The position numbers and the translations under genes were made by a program. Below the pieces are notes generated by a model that made no database searches, was not told where the DNA came from, and saw only the letters and a program-made list of their open reading frames with translations. Shown in pieces: positions 1 to 7,221 of a stretch of 64,000 bases of DNA (position 1 is the first letter of the stretch; each line of letters starts with the position of its first letter). Source of the stretch: Streptomyces sp. yr375 (GTDB lineage: Bacteria; Actinomycetota; Actinomycetes; Streptomycetales; Streptomycetaceae); assembly GCF_900110755.1 (NCBI RefSeq), contig NZ_FOFF01000020.1, positions 79,519-143,518 on the forward strand, read 5' to 3'.

Positions 1-699
1 GGCGGACCCGCCGGCCGGGCGGCACTGCTCAAGCTCGCCCGGCAGGGCGCGACCGTCGTCGGCTCGGACAACGACCCCGAGCGCCTGGCGGAGGCCGTCG
101 ACCACGCGCGCTACGAGGCCGGCGGCGCCAGCGTCACCGGCGACACCGTCGACCTGCTGGACCTGAAGTCGACGCAGGAGTGGGCCGCCCGTATCGAGAA
201 CGACTTCGGCCGCGTCGACGGCCTGGTCCACCTCGTGGGCGGCTGGCGCGGCAGCGAGACGTTCGTCAAGACCAGCCTCGACGACTGGGACTTCCTGGAG
301 CTGCTGCTCGTCAAGACCGTGCAGCACACCTCGCTGGCCTTCTTCGAGGGCCTGCAGCGCAGCGAGCGCGGCCGGTATGTGCTGATCAGCGCGGCCGGCG
401 CGTCGAAGCCCACCGCCGGCAACGCCGCCTACGCCGCCGCCAAGGCCGCCGCCGAGGCCTGGACCCTCGCGCTCGCCGACGCCTTCCACAAGGCCGGGGG
501 CGCCCAGGGGCCCACGTCCGCGGCTGCCATCCTGGTGGTGAAGGCGCTGGTGCACGACGCGATGCGCGCCGATCGACCCAACGCGAAGTTCGCGGGCTTC
601 ACCGACGTCGACGATCTGGCCGAGGCCATCGCCGGAGTCTGGGAGAAGTCCGCCCCCGAAGCGAACGGACAGCGTCTGTGGCTCACCGACCAGCCGTGA
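1..699 (+). CDS. SDR family oxidoreductase, 3' part (5' end outside window)
   Basis: Short-chain dehydrogenase/reductase, a cytoplasmic NAD(P)-dependent oxidoreductase; substrate unknown. The frame is open from base 1 and begins with GGPAGRAALLKLARQG, the tail of the Rossmann glycine motif, so only about 15-25 N-terminal residues are missing (232 residues visible, family usually about 250). The catalytic Tyr-x-x-x-Lys is Y-A-A-A-K at visible residues 144-148 (bases 430-444), with the serine region ISAAGAS before it. The TGA at 697-699 overlaps the GTG of the next gene by three bases (GTGA), so the two are probably translationally coupled. The family call is secure; the reaction is not. Confidence 0.9.
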   Translation, partial: GGPAGRAALLKLARQGATVVGSDNDPERLAEAVDHARYEAGGASVTGDTVDLLDLKSTQEWAARIENDFGRVDGLVHLVGGWRGSETFVKTSLDDWDFLELLLVKTVQHTSLAFFEGLQRSERGRYVLISAAGASKPTAGNAAYAAAKAAAEAWTLALADAFHKAGGAQGPTSAAAILVVKALVHDAMRADRPNAKFAGFTDVDDLAEAIAGVWEKSAPEANGQRLWLTDQP

Positions 700-1775
700 T
701 CCCCCCGAAGACCGCTTTCACGCAGGCTCGTCGCCATCACGACCCCGACGTACGCGGTTTCGCCAGCGACAACTACGCCGGAGCCCACCCGGAGGTGCTG
801 GCCGCCCTGGCCCTGGCCAACGGCGGCCACCAGGTGGCGTACGGCGAGGACGACTACACCGAGAACCTCCAGGGGATCGTCCGGCGCCACTTCGGGGCCA
901 CGGCGGAGGCCTTCCCGGTCTTCAACGGCACCGGCGCCAACGTCCTCGCGCTCCAGGCGGTCACCGACCGCTGGGGAGCGGTGATCTGCGCCGAGAGCGC
1001 CCACATCAACGTCGACGAGGGCGGCGCTCCCGAGCGCATGGGCGGCCTGAAGCTGCTCACCGTCCCGACACCCGACGGCAAGCTGACGCCCGAGCTGATC
1101 GACCGGCAGGCCTGGGGCTGGGAGGACGAGCACCGCGCGATGCCGCAGGTCGTCTCGATCACCCAGAGCACGGAGCTCGGCACCCTCTACACGCCGGACG
1201 AGATCCGCGCGATCTGCGACCACGCCCACGGGCACGGCATGAAGGTCCACCTGGACGGCTCCCGCATAGCCAACGCGGCGGCCTCCCTGGACGTCCCGAT
1301 GCGGACGTTCACCAACGCGGTCGGCGTCGACATCCTCTCCCTGGGCGGCACGAAGAACGGCGCGCTGTTCGGGGAGGCGGTCGTCGTCATCGACCAGGAC
1401 GCCGTCAGCCACATGAAGCACCTGCGCAAGCTGTCCATGCAGCTCGCCTCCAAGATGCGCTTCGTGTCGGTGCAGTTGGAGGCCCTGTTCGCCAAGGACC
1501 TCTGGCTGCGCAACGCCCGCCACGCCAACGAGATGGCCCAGCGGCTGGCGGAGGGCGTGCGGGCCGTGCACGGCGTGGAGATCCTCCACCCGGTCCAGGC
1601 CAACGGCGTCTTCGCCCGGCTCCCGCACGACGTGAGCGTGCGGCTGCAGAAGCGGTTCCGGTTCTACTTCTGGGACGAGGCGGCGGGGGACGTGCGCTGG
1701 ATGTGCGCGTTCGACACGACCGAGGAGGACGTCGACGCGTTCGTGGCGGCGGTCAAGGAGGAGATGGCGGGCTAG
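696..1775 (+). CDS. Low-specificity L-threonine aldolase family (PLP enzyme)
   Basis: Predicted 359-residue fold-type I PLP enzyme cleaving L-threonine or allo-threonine to glycine and acetaldehyde. The PLP lysine lies in SLGGTKNGA (around residue 223). The cofactor aspartate is in HLDGSRIANAA, and the stacking histidine region is CAESAHINVDEGG. I placed the start at GTG 696 because it overlaps the upstream SDR stop (GTGA) and gives the N-terminus VIPPKTAFTQARRHHDPDVRGF, which reaches straight into the conserved FASDNYAGAHPEV block. An open frame runs further upstream but only inside the SDR gene. Length matches the family (about 340-360). It is co-transcribed with the SDR gene; the next gene has its own promoter. 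Confidence 0.9.
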   Translation: MIPPKTAFTQARRHHDPDVRGFASDNYAGAHPEVLAALALANGGHQVAYGEDDYTENLQGIVRRHFGATAEAFPVFNGTGANVLALQAVTDRWGAVICAESAHINVDEGGAPERMGGLKLLTVPTPDGKLTPELIDRQAWGWEDEHRAMPQVVSITQSTELGTLYTPDEIRAICDHAHGHGMKVHLDGSRIANAAASLDVPMRTFTNAVGVDILSLGGTKNGALFGEAVVVIDQDAVSHMKHLRKLSMQLASKMRFVSVQLEALFAKDLWLRNARHANEMAQRLAEGVRAVHGVEILHPVQANGVFARLPHDVSVRLQKRFRFYFWDEAAGDVRWMCAFDTTEEDVDAFVAAVKEEMAG

Positions 1776-1800
1776 CGGTGCCGCAGACATGACGTTCGAT

Positions 1801-1858
1801 GCATAAATATGCGATCACCTGGAAATGAATTGACTCCCAGGTGATCGCATATTTATGC
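1801..1858. repeat. Perfect 22-bp inverted repeat flanking the promoter of the transglutaminase-like gene
   Basis: The arms 1801-1822 and 1837-1858 are exact reverse complements, separated by 14 bases. They are AT-rich at the outer ends (GCATAAATATGC against GCATATTTATGC) in a GC-rich neighbourhood. The -35 box of the downstream promoter is in the loop and the -10 is in the right arm, so a bound regulator would mask the promoter. The GCATA...TATGC outer half-sites recall ArgR-type boxes, but that is only a resemblance. It could also act as a terminator of the threonine aldolase gene (stop at 1775), although no T-tract follows. Confidence 0.75.
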
Positions 1859-1859
1859 T
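1830..1859 (+). promoter_or_regulatory. Sigma70-like promoter: TTGACT, 18 bp, TATGCT
   Basis: The -35 TTGACT is at 1830-1835 and the -10 TATGCT at 1854-1859, with an 18-bp spacer. The ATG at 1868 is 8 nt after the -10, so transcription should begin at or just before the start codon (leaderless mRNA). No ribosome binding site precedes this ATG, in agreement with that. The whole promoter is embedded in the 22-bp inverted repeat. Confidence 0.7.
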
Positions 1860-1867
1860 CTGCGGCC

Positions 1868-2461
1868 ATGGAGCTGATCCAGGAGAACCCCGACCTGTCC
1901 GCGTATCTCGCCGCTGACGAGGCCATCGACCATCACCACCCGCTGGTGCGGGCCACGGCCGCGCGTCTCGCGGAGGGCGCGACGGACTCGTATGTCTATG
2001 CACGTCTGGCGTTTGACTTCGTCCGCGACACCATTCCCCACTCGCAGGACGCCGGCGACCCGCGCGTGACCTGGCGCGCCTCGGACGTACTGGAGCGGGG
2101 GACGGGCATCTGCTACGCCAAGGCCCACGCGCTGGCCGCCCTGCTGCGGGCCGAGGACATCCCGACCGCGCTGTGCTACCAGCGGCTGGCGCACGACGAG
2201 GGCGACGGGTACGCCGTCCACGGACTCGTCGCCGTGCGCTTCAACGGGGCCTGGCACCGCCAGGATCCACGCGGCAACAAGCCGGGCGTGGACGCGCGGT
2301 TCTCCCTGGACGGCGAGCGACTGGCCTTCCTGCCCGACCCCGAAGCGGGCGAGCTGGACCATCCCGTCCTGTACGCCGCACCCCACCCGGCCGTCCTGAA
2401 CGCGCTCCAGGCCGCCACGGACCGCCCCCACCTCTGGCGGACGCTCCCCACATCCCTGTGA
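1868..2461 (+). CDS. Transglutaminase-like domain protein
   Basis: 197-residue cytoplasmic protein with a transglutaminase/protease-like core. The cysteine is in GTGICYAKAHALAALLRA (around residue 86), the histidine in GYAVHGLVAVRF and the aspartate in WHRQDPRGNK, giving the Cys-His-Asp order of the superfamily. The fold could be a peptidase, an amide hydrolase or a crosslinking enzyme; the substrate is unknown. I chose ATG 1868 because the in-frame GTG at 1841 lies between the -35 and -10 boxes. The gene stands alone between threonine aldolase and a convergent acyltransferase, and its promoter is overlapped by a strong inverted repeat, so it is probably tightly regulated. Confidence 0.75.
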   Translation: MELIQENPDLSAYLAADEAIDHHHPLVRATAARLAEGATDSYVYARLAFDFVRDTIPHSQDAGDPRVTWRASDVLERGTGICYAKAHALAALLRAEDIPTALCYQRLAHDEGDGYAVHGLVAVRFNGAWHRQDPRGNKPGVDARFSLDGERLAFLPDPEAGELDHPVLYAAPHPAVLNALQAATDRPHLWRTLPTSL

Positions 2462-2516
2462 GCACCCCCGCCGCCGCCCCGCGCGGGGACGCCGACGAGG
2501 CCGACCCCCGGTGCCG

Positions 2517-3245
2517 TCAGCGGGTCTCGGCCTCGCGGACCTGTTCCGGTGTCGGCGCAGTGCCGCCCAGGTGGGCCGGCATCCACCACGTGTCGCTCGT
2601 GTCCTTGGGGCGGACGGGGTAGGCGCGCTGAGCGGCCTCCAGGAGCTCCTGGACGCGCTCGCGCAGTTGCCGGGTGATGGCGCCCGCGTACTTGTCGCGG
2701 GAGGCCTCGATGGCCTCGCCGACGCGGATGGTGACCGGGGTGTGGCTGCGCTTGAAGTTGCGCGGGTGCCCCTTGGTCCACAGTCGCTGCGTGCCCCACA
2801 GGGCCACCGGGATCAGCGGGACGCCCGCTTCCTGGGCCATCCGGGCGGCACCCGACTTGAAGCTCTTCAGGCAGAACGACTGCGAGATCGTCGCCTCGGG
2901 GAAGACCCCGACGATCTCACCCGAGCGCAGCGACTCCAGGGCGTGCGCGTACGCCGTCTCGCCCTGGTTGCGGTCGACCGGGATGTGCTTCATACCGCGC
3001 ATCAGCGGACCGGAGATCTTGTGGCGGAAGACGGCGTCTTTCGCCATGAAGCGAACGAGACGTTTCTGCGGGAGCGCGGCCAGGCCGTCGAAGATGAAGT
3101 CGAGGTAGCTGATGTGGTTGCTCACCAGCACGGCTCCGCCCGAGCGCGGGATGTTCTCCGACCCCTGGCAGTCGATCTTGAGGTCCCAGACCTTAAACAG
3201 CGTCTGGGCGAGGCCGACGGCGGGACGGTAGACAAGCTCTGCCAT
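2517..3245 (-). CDS. Lysophospholipid acyltransferase family protein (PlsC-like)
   Basis: 242-residue glycerolipid acyltransferase, expected to put an acyl chain on 1-acylglycerol-3-phosphate or a related acceptor at the membrane. The HX4D catalytic motif is in SNHISYLDFIFD, the acceptor-binding motif is FPEATIS, and the later IPVALWGTQ block also fits. The start MAELVYRPAVG (3245) matches the usual N-terminus of this family, with GGAAGG-type sequence upstream on the minus strand. A TTG 99 nt upstream (3344) keeps the frame and would add 33 residues (NFVVGSIFPGKEKEG); I consider it less likely. It is convergent with the transglutaminase-like gene and downstream of, and on the same strand as, the DUF4395 gene (216-bp gap). 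Confidence 0.85.
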   Translation of the reverse strand: MAELVYRPAVGLAQTLFKVWDLKIDCQGSENIPRSGGAVLVSNHISYLDFIFDGLAALPQKRLVRFMAKDAVFRHKISGPLMRGMKHIPVDRNQGETAYAHALESLRSGEIVGVFPEATISQSFCLKSFKSGAARMAQEAGVPLIPVALWGTQRLWTKGHPRNFKRSHTPVTIRVGEAIEASRDKYAGAITRQLRERVQELLEAAQRAYPVRPKDTSDTWWMPAHLGGTAPTPEQVREAETR

Positions 3246-3461
3246 GGGTGGGGCGAACCCTTCCTTCTCTTTGCCGGGGAAGATGCTCCCGACGACAAAG
3301 TTACGCAGCCGTAGGTTTACGGCATCTCGCAGATCGTGCCCCAAGAACGGCCGGGGAGCCAGCCCTGGTGCCCGGCGGCGGCGAGATTCTTGTCACGTCA
3401 ACCCCCCTGAGCCACACCCTTGCCCCACCCCCTTGATCCACCTCGGCCTTTTAAGTCTTCT

Positions 3462-3878
3462 TTACTCTGCGCGAACCGCGACGCGCCGTACGAGCAGGTA
3501 CATCTCGCAGCCGAGGCAGTACCCGAAAGCGGCATTCAGGAACGCGGCCGCCAGCGCCGCGCCGGTCGCCGCGAGGCCCAGCCAGCCGGGCCCCAGGGTG
3601 AGGCCGACGAGGCCGAAGCCCGCGAACAGCAGCCCCACCGCCTGCGCGAACCGCGGCGGCTGCGGAGCCTCGAACGCGGTCGGCGGCCCGAGCCGCGGCC
3701 GCACGGCGGTGCGGAACACCCAGCCGTACGGCGAGCGCGCCACCCCGCCCGCCGCGCCGAGCGCGAAGGCCAGCGTCTGCCAGGCCAGCGGCCAGGCGCT
3801 GCCGGTGATCAGTGCGACCGCGAGTACTACGGTCGTCACGGCGGCCCCGAACCGCGGGCCTCTCGCGTCGATGTCCAT
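3462..3878 (-). CDS. DUF4395 family membrane protein
   Basis: 138-residue membrane protein with about four hydrophobic segments, matching DUF4395: the start MDIDARGPRFGAAVTTVVLAV, a central SPYGWVF block, and a C-terminal CLGCEMY CxxC motif before a basic end. DUF4395 genes usually sit next to thioredoxin genes. Here the thioredoxin-fold gene at 3955 is divergent, with 76 bp between starts, so a shared role in thiol redox at the membrane is a reasonable inference. ATG 3878 was preferred for the family-like N-terminus; ATG 3890 (four residues more) is equally possible. No good ribosome binding site is seen for either. Confidence 0.8.
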   Translation of the reverse strand: MDIDARGPRFGAAVTTVVLAVALITGSAWPLAWQTLAFALGAAGGVARSPYGWVFRTAVRPRLGPPTAFEAPQPPRFAQAVGLLFAGFGLVGLTLGPGWLGLAATGAALAAAFLNAAFGYCLGCEMYLLVRRVAVRAE

Positions 3879-3954
3879 GGAATGAAGCATTCCGCAACGG
3901 CGGCGATTCCTGGGTCCGGGAATCTTTGCAGTCTCATGAACGCTGGAGCGGCTG

Positions 3955-4368
3955 ATGACCGGACTGATGGTGTGCGTGGCGGTGCTCGTGGCGGCGAGCG
4001 CCTACGGAGTGCTGCAACGGCGGCGGAGCGGGAGGGTACGCGTGCGTGGGCGCGACGACGGCAAGCGGCTCGGGGCGGACCGGATCGGCGGTGAATTCGG
4101 TGAGCGGGCCACGCTCCTGCAGTTCTCCAGCGCCTTCTGCGCGCCCTGCCGGGCGACCCGCCGGGTCCTCGGCGAAGTGGCGGGCGTGGTGCCCGGAGTC
4201 GCCCACATCGAGATCGACGCCGAGGCGCACCTCGACCTCGTCCGCGAACTCGGCATCCTCAAGACCCCGACCGTCCTGGTCCTCGACGCCGACGGCCGGA
4301 TCGTCCGGCGCGCAACCGGTCAGCCCCGCAAGGCGGATGTCATCGCGGCCCTGGGGAAGGCGGTGTGA
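3955..4368 (+). CDS. Membrane-anchored thioredoxin-fold protein
   Basis: 137-residue protein with one N-terminal transmembrane segment (MTGLMVCVAVLVAASAYGVL) followed by a basic stretch and a thioredoxin fold. The active site is FCAPCRATR (CxxC), and the cis-proline loop is GILKTPTVLVLD. It probably acts as a thiol-disulfide oxidoreductase anchored at the membrane. GGAG at 3945-3948 lies 6 nt before ATG 3955. It is divergent from the DUF4395 gene, a partnership seen in many actinobacteria. Confidence 0.88.
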   Translation: MTGLMVCVAVLVAASAYGVLQRRRSGRVRVRGRDDGKRLGADRIGGEFGERATLLQFSSAFCAPCRATRRVLGEVAGVVPGVAHIEIDAEAHLDLVRELGILKTPTVLVLDADGRIVRRATGQPRKADVIAALGKAV

Positions 4369-4451
4369 CCCTCTCCAGGGGGACGGTGAGGCATCTCCCA
4401 GAAACCGGAACGTACTTGACTGCGCGGGCCACCCGTCGTCAGCCTGACCGT

Positions 4452-4532
4452 ATGCCTGAGGAACTCCTTCTCCACGGACGGGCCCACGTCGACCTGGTCC
4501 GTACCGCGAGCGCGCGCTGTCCGGCCTGTTGA
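4452..4532 (+). CDS. Cysteine-type leader peptide (HVDLxR family), 26 aa
   Basis: A 26-codon ORF, MPEELLLHGRAHVDLVRTAS followed by ARCPAC and stop. It carries the R-x-HVDL-x-R-x-AS core and the Cys-containing end of the short actinobacterial leader peptides found before sulfur-assimilation and flavin-reductase genes. Two cysteines in the last four codons fit attenuation by charged tRNA-Cys levels. Its TGA is 50 nt before the flavin reductase ATG, and a TTG at 4529 in the reductase frame overlaps the leader stop. Established: this leader class exists in actinobacteria. Inference: this copy reports cysteine supply to the reductase gene. The typical Streptomyces family start is ATG followed by a short basic stretch, as here. 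Confidence 0.8.
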   Translation: MPEELLLHGRAHVDLVRTASARCPAC

Positions 4533-4582
4533 GCACCCACGGCCAGGCCCGCCACTTCCCGCTCCCGCAGAAGGACAACTCC

Positions 4583-5095
4583 ATGACGGCCACGCCGCCC
4601 GATCTCGACGCCCCTCAGCTCGCCTCCCCCGATCTCCTGCGCTCCGTCTTCCGGCGGCACGCGGCCGGCGTCGCCGTGATCACCGCCGCAGGTGAGGGCG
4701 GTCCGGTCGGTTTCACCGCCACCTCCCTCAGCTCCGTCTCCGCCGAACCCCCGCTGCTCTCCTTCGGCGTCGGCACCGGCGCCTCCAGTTGGCCGGCGAT
4801 CTCCCGGGCCGGGCATGTGGGCGTGCACATACTCGGCGAGCACCAGCAGGCGCTGGCCGCCACCTTCGCCAGGAGCGGCGCCGACCGCTTCGGCGCGCCG
4901 ACCGGCTGGCGGGAGGGCCCCGAGGGCGTGCCCGTCCTGGACGGCGTGCTCGCGTGGTTGGTGTGCCGGGTCGTCGCGCGCGTGCCCGCCGGGGATCACC
5001 GCATCGTGCTGGCCGAAGTCGTCCTGGGCGACCCCGAGGGCGCGGGCCGTCCGCTGCTCTACCACCAGGGTCGGTTCACCGCCCTGCGGGATTGA
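4583..5095 (+). CDS. Flavin reductase family protein (FMN-binding split barrel)
   Basis: 170-residue flavin reductase-like protein, probably reducing FMN with NAD(P)H to feed a partner monooxygenase. Family blocks are FRRHAAGVAVITA, GFTATSLSSVSAEPPLLSFGVG and a C-terminal PLLYHQGRFTAL. ATG 4583 has AAGGA at 4571-4575, 7 nt upstream. The frame extends back to TTG 4529, overlapping the leader peptide stop, but the ATG fits better. Because a cysteine-ended leader peptide precedes it, a role in sulfur scavenging (for example supplying reduced FMN for organosulfur cleavage) is likely but not shown; no monooxygenase partner is nearby. Confidence 0.85.
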   Translation: MTATPPDLDAPQLASPDLLRSVFRRHAAGVAVITAAGEGGPVGFTATSLSSVSAEPPLLSFGVGTGASSWPAISRAGHVGVHILGEHQQALAATFARSGADRFGAPTGWREGPEGVPVLDGVLAWLVCRVVARVPAGDHRIVLAEVVLGDPEGAGRPLLYHQGRFTALRD

Positions 5096-5162
5096 TCACT
5101 GGACCGCTCTCCTGCGAAGCCGTCGAGTTCCGGTTACGCTGCGTTGCGAAGGTCACAGTTCA

Positions 5163-5265
5163 AAGCGCTTGCTTAGCGGGTACGAACTGGGTGTACTGGC
5201 GAGTAATATTTCGTTCGGTGCGCGGGTCGCCCCGACCGGGATCGGCCGCTTGTGGAGCCTATGCT
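5163..5265 (+). promoter_or_regulatory. Control region of etfBA: two palindromes and a TATGCT -10
   Basis: The 218-bp gap before etfB holds AAGCGCTT (5163-5170), the interrupted palindrome TACTGGCGAGTA (5194-5205, arms TACT/AGTA) followed at once by TAATAT, and TATGCT at 5260-5265, which is a good -10 about 48 nt before the GTG. No convincing -35 is visible. TACT-N4-AGTA elements of this kind are typical of TetR-family operators on fatty-acid catabolism genes; that assignment is inference. Confidence 0.45.
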
Positions 5266-5313
5266 GCCTGGAAGAAGGCAGCCGAGAACTGACGATGCAG
5301 TAGGAGAGCCGGC

Positions 5314-6102
5314 GTGAGCTTGAGGATCGTTGTCACTGTGAAGTTTGTGCCCGACGCCACTGGCGACCGGCACTTCGCCGATGACCTGACCGTCGACCGG
5401 GACGACGTGGACGGTCTGCTCTCCGAGCTCGACGAGTACGCGGTCGAGCAGGCGCTGCAGATCTCCGAGAACTCGGACGACGACGTGGAGATCACCGTCC
5501 TGACGGTGGGCCCCGAGGACGCCAAGGACGCGCTCCGCAAGGCCCTTTCCATGGGCGCCGACAAGGCGATCCACGTCGAGGACGACGACCTGCACGGCAC
5601 CGACGCCATCGGCACCTCCCTGGTGCTGGCCAAGGCCATCGAGAAGGCCGGTTACGACCTGGTCATCTCCGGCATGGCCTCCACCGACGGCACCGCCGGC
5701 ATCGTCCCGGCCCTGCTGGCCGAGCGCCTGGGCGTCCCGCAGGTCACCCTGCTCTCCGAGGTCTCCGTCGAGGACGGCACCGTCAAGGGCCGCCGGGACG
5801 GCGACGCCGCCTCCGAGCAGCTCGAGGCCGCCCTGCCGGCCGTCGTGTCGGTCACCGACCAGTCGGGCGAGGCGCGTTACCCGTCCTTCAAGGGCATCAT
5901 GGCCGCCAAGAAGAAGCCGGTTCAGTCCTGGGACCTCTCCGACCTGGACCTGGAGGCCGAGGAAGTCGGCCTGGAGGGCGCCTGGACCGCGGTCGACTCC
6001 GCGACCGAGCGTCCGGCCCGCACCGCGGGCACGATCGTCAAGGACGAGGGCGAGGGCGGCAAGCAGCTCGCCGAGTTCCTCGCGGGCCAGAAGTTCATCT
6101 AA
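5314..6102 (+). CDS. etfB: Electron transfer flavoprotein subunit beta
   Basis: 262-residue beta subunit of electron transfer flavoprotein. With EtfA it takes electrons from acyl-CoA dehydrogenases and passes them to the respiratory chain. Family features are the start LRIVVTVKFVPD, the AMP-binding region with GMASTDGTAGIVP, and the C-terminal signature VSVTDQSGEARYPSFKGIMAAKKKP. The GTG start at 5314 has GGAG at 5303-5306 (7 nt spacing). Length is normal. It is followed 51 bp later by etfA on the same strand, so the pair forms an operon, ended by the hairpin at 7145-7183. Confidence 0.97.
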   Translation: MSLRIVVTVKFVPDATGDRHFADDLTVDRDDVDGLLSELDEYAVEQALQISENSDDDVEITVLTVGPEDAKDALRKALSMGADKAIHVEDDDLHGTDAIGTSLVLAKAIEKAGYDLVISGMASTDGTAGIVPALLAERLGVPQVTLLSEVSVEDGTVKGRRDGDAASEQLEAALPAVVSVTDQSGEARYPSFKGIMAAKKKPVQSWDLSDLDLEAEEVGLEGAWTAVDSATERPARTAGTIVKDEGEGGKQLAEFLAGQKFI

Positions 6103-6153
6103 AGGCCCCTCGCCGACCGCCCCTCAACTTCGTTTCGCAGGAGAGCAAATCCC

Positions 6154-7116
6154 ATGGCTGAAGTCCTCGTCTATGTCGACCACGTGGACGGCGCCGTCCG
6201 CAAGCCCACCCTGGAGCTGCTGACGCTGGCCCGCCGCATCGGCGAGCCGGTCGCCGTCGCCCTCGGCTCGGGCGCCGAGAACACCGCCGCCGCGCTCGCC
6301 GAGCACGGCGCCGTCAAGGTGCTGACCCACGACGCGTCCGAGTACGCCGACTACCTCGTCGTACCGAAGGTGGACGCGCTGCAGGCCGCCGTCGCCGCAG
6401 TGTCCCCGGCCGCCGTGCTCGTCCCGTCCTCCGCGGAGGGCAAGGAGATCGCCGCCCGCCTCGCGCTGCGCATCGGCTCCGGCATCATCACCGACGCCGT
6501 CGACCTCGAGGCCGGCGACGAGGGCCCGGTGGCCACCCAGTCGGTGTTCGCCGCGTCCTTCACCACCAAGACCCGCGTCTCCAAGGGCACCCCGGTCATC
6601 ACCGTCAAGCCCAACAGCGCCGCCGTCGAGGCCGCCCCGGCCGCGGGCGCCGTCGAGGCCCTCGCGGTGACCTTCTCCGCGCAGGCCACCGGCACCAAGG
6701 TCACCGGCCGCACGCCGCGTGAGTCGACAGGTCGTCCGGAGCTGACCGAGGCCGCGATCGTGGTTTCCGGCGGGCGTGGCGTCAACGGTGCGGAGAACTT
6801 CGCGATCATCGAGGCCCTCGCCGACTCCCTCGGCGCGGCCGTCGGCGCCTCCCGCGCCGCCGTGGACGCCGGCTGGTACCCGCACACCAACCAGGTCGGC
6901 CAGACCGGCAAGTCCGTGTCGCCGCAGCTCTACATCGCCAACGGCATCTCCGGCGCGATCCAGCACCGCGCGGGCATGCAGACCTCGAAGACCATCGTGG
7001 CCGTCAACAAGGACGCCGAGGCCCCGATCTTCGACCTCGTCGACTACGGCGTGGTCGGCGACCTCTTCGACGTCGTCCCGCAGCTCACCGAGGAGATCAA
7101 CACCCGCAAGGGCTGA
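6154..7116 (+). CDS. etfA: Electron transfer flavoprotein subunit alpha
   Basis: 320-residue alpha subunit, the FAD-carrying partner of EtfB. The N-terminal half starts MAEVLVYVDHVDGAV. The C-terminal FAD-binding domain has VVSGGRGVNGAENFAIIEAL and the ETF-alpha signature region YIANGISGAIQHRAGM followed by SKTIVAVNKD. A GGAG at 6140-6143 lies 10 nt before ATG 6154. It is second in a two-gene operon after etfB. No acyl-CoA dehydrogenase or ETF:quinone oxidoreductase gene is in the window, so the partner enzymes are encoded elsewhere. Confidence 0.97.
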   Translation: MAEVLVYVDHVDGAVRKPTLELLTLARRIGEPVAVALGSGAENTAAALAEHGAVKVLTHDASEYADYLVVPKVDALQAAVAAVSPAAVLVPSSAEGKEIAARLALRIGSGIITDAVDLEAGDEGPVATQSVFAASFTTKTRVSKGTPVITVKPNSAAVEAAPAAGAVEALAVTFSAQATGTKVTGRTPRESTGRPELTEAAIVVSGGRGVNGAENFAIIEALADSLGAAVGASRAAVDAGWYPHTNQVGQTGKSVSPQLYIANGISGAIQHRAGMQTSKTIVAVNKDAEAPIFDLVDYGVVGDLFDVVPQLTEEINTRKG

Positions 7117-7144
7117 TCCCCCGACAGTCGCCTCGCACGACTGC

Positions 7145-7183
7145 CCGAGGCCCCCGCGACCACACCGGTCACGGGGGCCTCGG
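7145..7183 (+). terminator. Hairpin after etfA
   Basis: Arms CCGAGGCCCCCG (7145-7156) and CGGGGGCCTCGG (7172-7183) pair perfectly over 12 bp around a 15-nt loop, 29 bp after the etfA stop and 38 bp before the stop of the convergent gene. There is no T-run, as is usual in Streptomyces. It probably ends transcription from both sides. Confidence 0.75.
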
Positions 7184-7221
7184 CCCGTTCCGGACCCGGG
7201 TTCAAGGTTCACGCGCAGGGC

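Noticed and set aside
1801..1858. Inverted repeat as an insertion-sequence terminus
   Set aside because: Both arms are within 58 bp with no transposase between or nearby, and a good promoter lies inside; a regulatory site is the better reading.
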